Shown: positions 42,063 through 51,693 of the stretch, piece after piece
Position numbering within the stretch: the first letter of the stretch is position 1
How the letters are laid out: every line of letters begins with the position of its first letter
Assembly (NCBI RefSeq): GCF_019578655.1
Contig: NC_063261.1
Span: forward strand, 25,337,126-25,401,125
Source of the DNA: Ricinus communis
Lineage: Eukaryota > Streptophyta > Magnoliopsida > Malpighiales > Euphorbiaceae
Length of the DNA stretch: 64,000 nt
Reading direction: 5' to 3'
The notes under the pieces: model-generated
What the model was told of the DNA's origin: nothing
Database searches by the model: none
The model's input: only the letters and a program-made list of their open reading frames with translations
Position numbers and translations under genes: made by a program

Positions 42063-42289
42063 TCTACTTGTAAAGCCCTAAAATTCAAAATCCTAATTCA
42101 AATTTGTAAATCCCTAATTCTCATTTCTCAAAAAATCAAAATCTTTAATCCCTCTCTTACAAGAACATAAACTAATTGACGATTTCTCATGTATTAATCT
42201 ACTATTTTCGTAAGTGTCAATCACTAATTTATCCAAGACAACAGATTTCCTGTTTTTTCAAGACAACGAAAGTGTTTTTCATCATTGGA

Positions 42290-43209
42290 GCACTGAGCTA
42301 TCGACATTGTCAATGGAGGTTGTATAGTAGCATGATCCCAAAAGAGCAAACTTTTGCTATCAAGTTCTATTATGGGCACCATAATTGCCATAGAGAAATG
42401 AAAAATAGACAAGTTATAACAACATGGGTGGCAAAGGAGTATCTTCATAGATTTAGGATGAACCCTAATTGATCTATTAAAGACTTAGAGCACGACCTCT
42501 TGGATAAATTTGTTATGAGCATAAGTAATTAGAAGCTGTATAGGGCCAAGTGGAAGGCGCTTAGAATGCTTAGAGGGTCTGTTTTTTATCATTATACTAT
42601 GCTAAGGGCTTATAAGGCAGAGTTGATGAGGGTTGATAAAGAAAGCAAGTTTGAATTTTTATTGGATGAAGGGAGCAGTTCTCAAAAGTTTATTTATAGG
42701 ATTTAGCTCATTGAGAAAATGATAACTTAAAGGATGTAGACCCATATTGAGTTTTGATGGATGCTTCTTAAAGGCCTTTTTGGGAGGAGCATTACTGGCA
42801 GCAGTGGTAAAGGACATTAATGACCAGATGTTTTCTGTATTCTAAACAGTGGTGGAGGCAGAAAATGAATATTTCTGGAATTGGTTCTTGGAAAAATATT
42901 CCAAGAGTTACAAGTAGGCGTCTTGGTTGGACTTTTGTTTCTAACCAACAGAAGGTATAATATGTTTATGCTTTATCCATTAATAGTGTATAAACTTTAT
43001 TATTTGTAATATTGTGTTTATCTTACTGTCTTAGACTCATCAATACCATTAGCAAGCTAACACCATTTACAGCATCGCAACTGTGCAAGACACGTTTATT
43101 GTAACTAGAAAAAAAGTATAAAGGGCAGACATTAAAGAATATATTCTGGAAGGCAGTGAGAAGCATGTACAAGGCAGCATTGAATGAGGCATTAGATGAG
43201 ATAAAAGCA
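42290..43209 (+). pseudogene. MULE transposase, 5' part, broken
   Basis: A remnant of a plant MuDR-type transposase. Frames read MIPKEQTFAIKFYYGHHNC, then WVAKEYLHRF, KWKALRMLRGS and FDGCFLKAF, where the Asp matches the first catalytic residue region. Next come FWNWFLEKYSKSYK and HRNCARHVYC-KKKYKG. Many stops (for example near 42470, 42530, 42705 and 42730) and frame changes separate them. The N-terminal 150-200 residues usual for the family are absent, because the left inverted repeat lies directly upstream. The gene is cut at 43209 by the copia element and resumes at 48410. Confidence 0.85.
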
Positions 43210-43650
43210 TGTGAGCATAATTTGTGGTTAAGAATAATTACCCAAGAAAGGAGGAATATGTCTTATTCTTTATCGGTGAAAAGAGCAACACCAAAATAGG
43301 AGTTTTCTATTTATTGAATGGTAATTGAGATATAAAAGATTCCTATATAAGAGAGAAAAAAGAGAAGAAGAAATAATCCATTCATCTTCAGGAAATCACA
43401 ATTGACAAGAATACTTCTTTATCAAGAGAGAAAAGAGAGGAAAAACCAAGAGAGGTTATATTTCTTAGTGAGGATAAGCTCTTTTCTACAACAAACTTAT
43501 GGTTTGTACAAGTTGTTGGTATATTCCTTCATATAGTAAAAATAAATCACCCGGAGGACGTAGGTAATTTGTCGAACCTCGTTAAATTCTTGTGTGTTCA
43601 TATTAATTTTATCATTCCCTATTAGTCAAAGCTTCCGCATCTACTCAATA
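43210..43650 (+). repeat. 5' LTR of copia element
   Basis: 441 bp starting TGTGAGCATAATTTG and ending CTACTCAATA. The final TA is probably a mutated CA. A TATA-like motif, CTATATAAG, lies near 43343. Confidence 0.95.
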
Positions 43651-43651
43651 A

Positions 43652-43665
43652 TTGGTATCAGAACC
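43652..43665 (+). other. Primer-binding site
   Basis: TTGGTATCAGAACC lies one base after the LTR. It matches the 3' end of plant initiator methionine tRNA (complement TGGTATCAGAGC), the usual copia primer. Confidence 0.9.
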
Positions 43666-43705
43666 AAATCAAGATCTAAGGCGGTAAAGTCTGATTTTGG
43701 AAACA

Positions 43706-46700
43706 ATGGCTGCTAGTAGTGAAATTGTTAAAGTGGGTAAGTATGATATTGAGAAATTTAATGGGAAGAATGATTTCTCCTATTGGAGAATGCTGATGAA
43801 GAATCTGCTAATATCTCAAAAGCTACACAAGTCATTGTTGGGTAAGGATAAGAAACCCGGAGATATGAAGGATAATGACTGGGAGGAGCTCGATATGGAA
43901 GCACGTGCTGCCATAGTCTTATGTCTCGAAAGAGATGTCGCATTCATGGTGGATGACGAGGAAACCGCGTCAGGTGTGTGGGCAAAGTTGGAGGCGAACT
44001 TCATGACGAAGACTCTAACGAACATAATCTATATCAAGTCTCAGTTATATACTTGTAAGATGGAGGAAGGAATTTCACTCCATGATCACATCAACAAATT
44101 TGATAGGATAATTTCAAATTTGAAGGATATTGATGTGAAAATTGAAGATGAAGATCAAGCTCTTATGCTTTTGCTTTCTTTGCCGAAATCATACGAGAAT
44201 CTTGTTCAAACATTAATGCTTGTGGGAGAGACACTAACCATGGATGAAACTAGAACGACGCTTCTAGTAGATGATCCACGGAAGGTGGCCACTAGTGGTA
44301 TGACTAATGCAAGCAATGAACAAGCACAAGGTTTGTTTTCAAGAGGACGGGGTAATGACAGAGGAAATAGTAAAAGGGAAAAGTCTAGATCAAAATCTAG
44401 ATCTCTAGCGGAAACTCGTTGTTACAAGTGTGGTGAGCTTGGGCACTGGAAGAAGGATTGTCGTAATAAGAGGGTGCAATGGAAGAACAAAAACAACAAG
44501 AATAAGGGAAATCAAGATGTGAAGCACGAAGCTAGTGTAGCTTCGAATGAGTGGGACGCAGAATGTTATTCCTTTACGTATGAAAATTCAAGCAATTGGA
44601 TTCTAGATACTGGATGCTCTTATCATATGTGCCCAAACCGGAAGTGGTTCACTTCCTATAAGCCTATGGATGGTGGAACTATTTTGATGGTAATGACCAT
44701 GGTTATAATATGGTGAGCGTTGGTACAGTTAGGATCAAGATGCATGATGGTGTTTTTAGGAAATTAATGGATGTTAGACATGTCCCCGATTTAAGGAAGA
44801 ATTTGATTTTTCTAGGTGCATTAGAATCAAGAGGATGCAAGCTAATTGGTGAAAACAAGATTCTAAAAGTTGTTAGTGGTTCTTTATTGGTGATGAAGGA
44901 AATTCGTCATGGAAATTTGTATCATCTTGTTGGCAATATAATTACAGGTGATGTAGTGGTTGGAACTAGTGGAGTAAGAGAAACCTAATAGAGTATACTA
45001 GGCTTTGGCATATGCGCTTTAGACATATGTCGAAAAAGGGTCTAAATTTACTTGGTAAAAAAGGCTTGTTAAAGTACATGAAGAAGCCTTGTATGGAGTT
45101 TTGCAAGCATTGTGTGTATGGAAAATCACACAGAGTTTCATTCTCAACAAGCAACCATAAAAGCAGAGGGATATTAGACTATGTGCATACAAATGTTTGG
45201 GGTCCGGCTAAAATTGCTTCTAAAGGTGGTTCCAGGTACTTTGTCTCGTTTGTAGATGATTACTCAAGATATGCTTGGGTGTATTTCCTTAAGCATAAGA
45301 ATGAGGTATTTGAGACATTCAAACAGTGGAGAGAAATGGTTGAGAACAGAACGAATAAGAAGCTGAAAACTCTGAGGTCTGATAATGGTACAGAGTACAC
45401 AGATGGCGCTTTCAAGAGGTTTTGTAATGAAAAAGGCATTGTTCGACATTGGATAGTCAGAGACACACCACAACAGAATGGAGTCATAGAAAGACTGAAC
45501 CGTACACTACTTGAGAAGGCTAGATGTATGCGCTCCAATTCTGGGCTGGGTCGTGAATGGTGGGCTGAGTCGGCCACAGCTGATATATTGTGAATCGATC
45601 TCCACATTCGACATTAAATGGAGATTCCCTTTTTAGGGTGTGGTCAGGAGAATATGCAGATTATAGAAGACTTAGAGTGTTTGGATGCATAACATATTAT
45701 CATGTCAAGGACAACAAGCTTGATAATAGGACCAAGAAGGCAATTTTCTTGGGATATGCAAGAGGAGTCAAGGGCTATCGTCTTTGGTGTTTTGAGGATT
45801 CTAAGTTTGTAATCAGCAGGGATGTTACTTTTGATGAGAACTCCATGACAGCTTTATCAAAAGCGGATGTACCCAAAAGTGGTGATGTTGTAACGTCAAA
45901 ATCTCAAGTAGTTGAGATAGAAGAATCTGAAGACCAACCAGATTCTAATCATGATCAAAAGGAATATCATGGTGATAGATATTGTCAAGAAAATGATGAG
46001 CTTGAACATGAGGAGGTTCAGCAGGAAAATGCACAAGTACTACAACAACAACAGCAGAAGACCTTGGCTTCTACTAGGCCAAGGAGAGCTTATAAATCAG
46101 TTCAGAAGTATTGGGGCTGACGAGCCTCTGAAACATTACGGGCAAGTAAACTTGTTAGAATACGCTCTCTCAGTGGAGGATGATGAGCCGTTCACCTTCA
46201 AACAAGCTATCAAAGATATTGATAGAGAGAGATAGTTAGTCGCTATGGAGGAAGAGATGGAATCTCTCCATAACAACAAAACATGGGAGGTAGTCCCATT
46301 ACCTGTGGGAAAGACTGCTATTGGTTGTAAGCGGGTGTATAAAAGAAAATCAGATTCATCTGAGCTTGGTGGTACAAGATACAAGGCAAGATTAGTGGCC
46401 AAAGGTTTTGCACAGAAAGAAGGCATGGATTACAATGAGATATTTTCTCCTATGGTAAAGCATACTTCTATTCGGGTGCTTTTGAGCATTGTTGCTCATG
46501 GTGATCTTGAGTTAGAACAACTCGATGTCAAAACAGCCTTCTTGCACGGAGACTTAAATGAGGAAATCTACATGTATCAACCAGAAAGGTACAAAGTAGA
46601 GGGAAATGAGGGTCATGTATGTCACTTGAGGAAATCCTTATATGGATTAAAACAGTCGCCTTGACAGTAGTACAAGCGATTTGACTCTTTCATGCTAAAG

Positions 46701-47748
46701 CATAGGTTCTCCAGAAGTGATTATAATTGTTGTGTCTACATTCAAAAGCTTCGTGGAGGTGATTATATTTATCTCTTATTGTATGTGGATGATATGCTTA
46801 TTGCTTCAAGAAGCGTGGTGGAGATAAATAAGTTGAAGGTCAAACTTGGTAAGGAGTTTGATATGAAGGACATGGGCGCTGCTAGAAAGATACTGGGTAT
46901 GGAGATCAGAAGAGAGAGAAAAACTTGTCAATTATCCTTGAGTCAGAATAGTTACATCGAGAAGGTTATTGATCGGTTTGGTATGAGAGATGCTAAGTCA
47001 GTGGTGACTCCGTTGGCACAACATTTCAAACTCTCTAGTAAGCAATCTCCTATTACAACACAAGAAAAGGCACACATGAATGGTGTACCCTATGCTAGTG
47101 CAGTTGGAAGTTTGATGTATGCTATGGTGTGTACACGTCTAGATATTTCGCAAGCAGTCAGTGTTGTCAGTAGGTTCATGGCGAAACTTGGTAAGGCACA
47201 TTGGGAAGCAGTAAAATGGTTATTAAGGTACTTGAAGGGTACTACCGATACTAGACTATGCTTTGATGGAAATACATGTCAAGTTAGCGGTTTTATGGAC
47301 TCGGACTATGCAAGTGATATAGACAAAAGAAGATCTACCACTAGTTATGTTTTCAAGATATATGGTGCTCTGATTAGTTGGAGATCAATGCTACAAGCTA
47401 CAGTTGCACGCTCAACTACAGAGTCTGAATATATAGCTATGGCAGAGGGAGTGAAGGAAGCATTGTGGTTGAAAAGTCTTTTGTATGACTTGGGAATAAC
47501 TCAGGATAGTGTGGATCTTTGGTGTGATAGTCAAAAGTGCGATTCACTTGGCTAAAAATCAGGTCCATCATGCTCGTACAAAGCATATTGATGTTAGGTA
47601 TCATTTTGTTTGAGATGTCATAGAAGATGGTGATATTTCTCTTATGAAGGTACATATAAAGGATAATCCCGCGGACATGTTAACCAAAGTTGTGACAGGC
47701 AGTAAGTTCCAACACTGCTTGGAATTGCTTCAGATTGGCCCATGTTAA
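43706..47748 (+). pseudogene. copia gag-pol, broken
   Basis: One ancestral polyprotein frame, now broken. Visible parts in order: gag with a CCHC knuckle (CYKCGELGHWKKDC, near 44420); protease DTG (near 44608); integrase zinc region (CKHCVYGKSH) and core (LRSDNGTEY, TPQQNGVIERLNRTL); reverse transcriptase with YVDDM (near 46785); RNase H with DSDYASD and TTESEYIA (near 47300-47440). Breaks: a frame change near 44690-44715, stops at 44986-44991, a frame change near 45590, another near 46080-46120, stops at 46233, 46662 and 46668, a frame change near 47535 and a stop near 47610. It cannot make a working polyprotein. I give no joined version. Confidence 0.95.
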
Positions 47749-47957
47749 ATTGCCCGAGAGGGGCATAATCCTTCGGGACTGTTACAGATGAGGTGAAGAC
47801 TATATGGAGGACAGGTAGAACTATGGTTGGCTTGATCCCGATCAAAGGGTACGTAGGTAGTCATGAGAATAATGATGCAGCCCAAATGATGAAGTCTATT
47901 ACGCATGCGGTTATTCTCGTATTCGTCCAAAATCTGAGGTTTTTTTAAATTGTGTAT

Positions 47958-47968
47958 AAGGTGGAGAA
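47958..47968 (+). other. Polypurine tract
   Basis: AAGGTGGAGAA sits immediately before the 3' LTR, as needed for plus-strand priming. Confidence 0.75.
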
Positions 47969-47969
47969 T

Positions 47970-48409
47970 TGTGAGCATAATTTGTGGTTAAGAATAATTA
48001 CCCAAGAAATGAGAAATATGTCTTATTCTTTATCGGTGAAAAGAGCAACATCAAAATAGGAGTTTTCTATTTATTGAATGGTAATTGAGATATAAGAGAT
48101 TCCTATATAAGAGAGAAAAAAGAGAAGAAGAAATAATCTATTCATCTTCAGGAAATCACAATTGAAAAGAATACTTCTTCATCAAGAGAGAAAATAGAGG
48201 GAAAACAAAGAGAGGTTATATTTCTTTGTGAGGATAAGCTATTTTCTACAACAAACTTGTGGTTTGTACAAGTTGTTGGTGTATTCCTTCATATAGTAAA
48301 AACAAATCACCTGGAGAACGTAGGCAATTTGCTAAACCTCGTTAAATTCTTATATGTTCATACTAATTTATCATTCCCTATTAGTCGAAGCTTCCGCATC
48401 TACTCAACA
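47970..48409 (+). repeat. 3' LTR of copia element
   Basis: 440 bp, about 94% identical to the 5' LTR by hand count, ending in the canonical CA. Confidence 0.95.
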
Positions 48410-49190
48410 AAGCAGAAAATGAAGCTACTTATATTAACTTTCTAAACAGGGACCCTAAAAATTTTTGTAAGCCATATTATACTGTTATACTTTAGTCTGA
48501 CATGGTAGACAATAATGTGTGCAAAGCTTTTAATGGTTACATTATGAAAGCTAGGTCTAAACACATTATTGATATGTTAAAAGATATAAGATGTGCTTTG
48601 TTGGAAAGGCAACATAAAAAGCTAATGGATATGAGTGGTTGTCAAGATAGTATTTGTCCTAAGATTAAGGTAAAGCTTGAGAAATATAGATATAATAGTA
48701 GATTATGTATAACCAAACCAGCTGTGAGGGGAAAATCTCAAGTGATAATAAGGAATATGATCGGTTTGTAGTGGATTTGATTCATAAGTCATGTACTTGT
48801 AGGGTTTGCGACTTATCAGGGATACCATGTATGGATGCATGCATTTCAGGAAACAGGACTCTGCATCATACATTGACCCTTATTATAGTGTGAGTAATTA
48901 TATACAAATATACCAGTTTGCCTTAGAGCCTATAAATGGCAGGATATTGTGGCCAACAGTTGAAGGAGCTGCCATTAGACCACCTCTTTATCGAAAGATG
49001 CTATGAAGGCCCAAAAAAGCTAGAAAGAGAGCCCCTGAAGAAGACCCAAAAAACCCTTATAAGCTAACTAGATCAGGTATTCAGATGACATGCAAAAAAT
49101 ATGGCATAGTTGGCCATAACAAGAGATCATGTAAGACAAATGTGGAAGCTACCCAAAGACCGGCTAGACTTCCAATAAGTACATGCTAAA
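48410..49190 (+). pseudogene. MULE transposase, 3' part, broken
   Basis: This continues the gene cut at 43209. Frames read DNNVCKAFNGYIMKARSK (region of the last catalytic Glu in the family), MLKDIRCALLERQ, VVDLIHKSCTCRVCDLSGI (SWIM zinc finger, CxC...CxH type, partly lost), DPYYSVSNYIQIY, PLYRKML and a C-terminal zinc knuckle-like CKKYGIVGHNKRSC. Frame changes near 48750 and 48880 and a stop at 49004 break it. The 49200-50100 stretch behind it is probably the low-complexity tail and 3' flank of the same gene. Confidence 0.85.
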
Positions 49191-50109
49191 ACTTTATGTT
49201 TAATCTTCATGATTAATATTGTTAGGCATGAATTGACCTAACTCTGGTTGAGCTATTTTAAGGTCAAAAAAGGCAGATCAAGGAAAACACCTCTACCTGA
49301 CGAGGGGACTTCACAACAACAATCTACTCCAAAGTCAACTTAAACAATACAGAGGGAGACAACCAATATAAGTACAATTGAGTTCAGAAAGGTCAGATAA
49401 GGATATGGTGTGAGAATATTTGAAGAAACTAAGAATATATACACGAGGGTTTATATATTTGACTTGTTGTCAATTACTTATGATGTGTATATATCACTGG
49501 TTACTAATGTGTTTCTCTTGTTCTTTTGATAGATGCTCAAGAATAAAAGGATAAGATACATATCTGACATAAAACTGCAACAAAGATAACCATAACCAGA
49601 AATGTAAACAAGCAAATTGCTAGTGTACCAAATGTTGCACTCACTACTAGTGAAATAACTAGTATAACAATAGCTTCCTATGCAAGGTCTATTGTTTCTT
49701 CAAGGGCTGCCAATGCATCTATATCAGCTGGAAGAGATATGAGAGGGGGCGTAGAACACCAACTAGAGGAAGAAACTTTGGTAGTAGAGCTATTAAAGGC
49801 AAAGGCATAGATAGAGGCAATACGTCAACACAAATTCTAGGAATTCAAGAAAGCAATGCACACTGAAGTGAAAATATTTTCTTATTTTGTTATTACTAGC
49901 TTATGTTATTATTAATATTTATGTTGTTATCAGTGGCTTATTTTATTATTACTGGCAATATTATTAGCCACATTCTATAACTAAACATTTTAATTATGTA
50001 TTGGATTTATTCCAGTTTGTTTCAATGACATTTCCATTTGTTGGACTTAAATTCCTTCTTATTGAGTAGGTTGTATGTTAGTTTGGCTACCAACAATAAA
50101 CTCAAAATT
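49191..50109 (+). other. MULE interior, no clear gene
   Basis: Probable decayed C-terminal and 3' flank of the transposase, with Thr/Ser/Arg-rich frames around 49570-49800. No domain is recognisable. Confidence 0.4.
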
Positions 50110-50605
50110 TAAGCTTATGCAATACAATCTACTTTCATTCATTGTCAACATTTACTTTAACATTTTCAACTCTCGAAGCAGTTGAGTCTTCTGGCACTCA
50201 GCTTCTTCAAACTTCTTTCCCAAACGTACATTACTTAACATTAGCTCTTCATTTTTGCTTAGGGCAGCTTCAACTTTCTCGTTTATCATTCTCCATATTT
50301 TAGCTTTACATCTCACTCTCCTGCAAGCTATTCCTTTGAGCCTTCAACCTCAGCATTAACCCCCTTTAGAAGCATGATAATTCTCGATCAAACCATTCAA
50401 AAAAAAAACATTCGTCAAGCTTGAGAAAATTGAAAAAGAAATCAAATTAGAAAGCAATTTCTATAAACTCTAGAAAGAAAGCAACATCACATTACAGGAA
50501 TAACCACTTACAATTCTTCTTCCTAGATTCTCTTCAGTCCATGAGATTAGAAAGTCAGCCACCATGTCATGGCCACAATACTTGGTAGGAATGGCACTTG
50601 AAACA
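50110..50605 (-). pseudogene. GRF-type zinc-finger gene fragment
   Basis: The minus strand reads PTKYCGHDMVADFLISWTEE followed by NLGRRI (about 50520-50595). This fits the GRF zinc-finger signature (C-x-C or G, SWT, N-GRRF). A coiled-coil-like stretch with EKVEAALSKNEELML and KKFEEAECQKTQLLREL follows at about 50165-50290. Stops and a likely intron separate the two. GRF proteins occur in plants as free genes and inside transposons. Here the fragment lies within the MULE, antisense to its transposase, so it is either a second element gene or a captured host fragment. Confidence 0.6.
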
Positions 50606-50696
50606 GTGAAGTGCTTGAATTCCCAGAGCTTTGTGCTATTTTTGAGAGTATTGATTATGCTAGGGTTTCAATTAATTTCTTCCCTTCTATTTTAAA

Positions 50697-50931
50697 CAAA
50701 ACGTTGAGTTTTGAAAGAAGTCAAGATGTCAATGACGTGTTAGAGTGTTGTGATAAATTGGAAAAGCTTATTGGAACTTCGTTATCCATATCGCACAATT
50801 TCAAACGGTATTTACTAAGTAGTTTCAAATTGCAAAAATTTATAACGTTATGCCTTTACTTGCAAAAATTGAAAGATTTAGTTAAAATTGCAAAAAATAA
50901 AGAAAGTTGTGATATTAACTGCATCTAACCC
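50697..50931 (-). repeat. Right terminal inverted repeat of MULE
   Basis: Complementary to 41842-42062 with moderate divergence. The outer end reads GCATCTAACCC. Confidence 0.8.
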
Positions 50932-50940
50932 TTTAAAAAA

Positions 50941-51240
50941 TATATCTAATATACTAAAGATATATACCAAAAACAGTTTAAAATATATAAAAGTAAAATT
51001 AAAAAAGTCATTTGATGATAATAAAAATATACCAAAAAAGTGCAGTTCTAAAGAAAACGGTATAAAGAAATTATTTAAAAACAATTGTAAAAGAACTTTG
51101 AAAAGAAATCGTAAGAAAAAAATTGACCAAAAAAAAAAAATTTGCCGCTCCTAAATTAATTTAATTCTTGGTCCAAAAAAAAAAATTACTAAATATCCGC
51201 AGATATACAAATCCAAATTCTATGTAAAAATAATAAAATT
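50941..51240. other. AT-rich flank of MULE
   Basis: It carries ATATACCAAAAA-type motifs like those left of the MULE, and A-runs near 51130 and 51180. No gene is present; the 50888-51154 frame is low-complexity. Confidence 0.45.
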
Positions 51241-51389
51241 AAACTTGAATCCACCAGACTTTGGAAAAAAACAAGAGGCAAAATTTCTCACACTTTTGTT
51301 CTCTCGAGCCACACAGACGAACAGAAAACCTAAATTGTAGTTTTATTAAAATGACAATTCCTAGTATCAACAGTGGTACATAATTTGTC

Positions 51390-51457
51390 CTGATTTGTAT
51401 CCCAGCTAAAGAATGCTGGTGATTCTGATTTGTACACCAGCCAAACAATGCTGGTGT
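51390..51457 (-). repeat. Imperfect 35-bp tandem repeat in OTU 3' UTR
   Basis: CTGATTTGTA followed by CCAGC-AA-AATGCTGGTG occurs twice (about 51390-51422 and 51425-51457). Each unit holds a small CCAGC...GCTGG stem, so the transcript could form two neighbouring hairpins. Confidence 0.6.
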
Positions 51458-51693
51458 TACCATCAGCTTAGCAAATATCTGCCTAAGGCAAGGGCCTATA
51501 TACAATAAGAAAATGCAAAAGCAAAAGCAAAAATAAAAAGCCAGAAAAGAATAAAGAATTAATTAGAAAATCTATGGAAAAATGGTATGTACAAGACATC
51601 TCTACCCTATTCTTTCTCACAGTAAGCATTATAATTACATCTGGCACTACGTGAAAGCTTTCTACCTCGTATGAGTCTTGCTGTTGAAAATTC

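Larger units (their letters stand above)
43210..48409 (+). mobile_element. Ty1/copia LTR retrotransposon, defective
   Basis: A 5200-bp element with two LTRs (about 440 bp), primer-binding site, gag-pol and polypurine tract. It is flanked by a perfect 5-bp target duplication AAGCA (43205-43209 and 48410-48414). Both LTRs begin TGTGAGCATAATTTG; the right one ends ...CTCAACA. The gene order gag, protease, integrase, reverse transcriptase, RNase H identifies copia. By hand count the LTRs differ at about 26 of 440 positions (about 6%), mostly transitions, so the insertion is old but not ancient. It landed within the MULE transposase gene. Confidence 0.95.
41842..50931 (+). mobile_element. Mutator-like DNA transposon (MULE), interrupted
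   Basis: Long terminal inverted repeats (about 160-230 bp, diverged) start GAGTTAAATGCAATTA on the left and, complemented, GGGTTAGATGCAGTTA on the right. Both continue through ATTTTTTGCAATTTTAAC and CCGTTT. Flanks TTTAAAAGA (41833-41841) and TTTAAAAAA (50932-50940) match at 8 of 9 bases, the 9-bp duplication size expected of Mutator elements. Inside are MULE transposase remnants, a 5.2-kb copia insertion (43210-48409) and an antisense GRF zinc-finger fragment. Without the copia insertion the element would be about 3.9 kb. It is immobile by its own transposase because of many stops and frame breaks. Confidence 0.85.

Noticed and set aside
44966..47978. Minus-strand open frames within the copia element
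   Set aside because: They are shadows of the plus-strand gag-pol frames.
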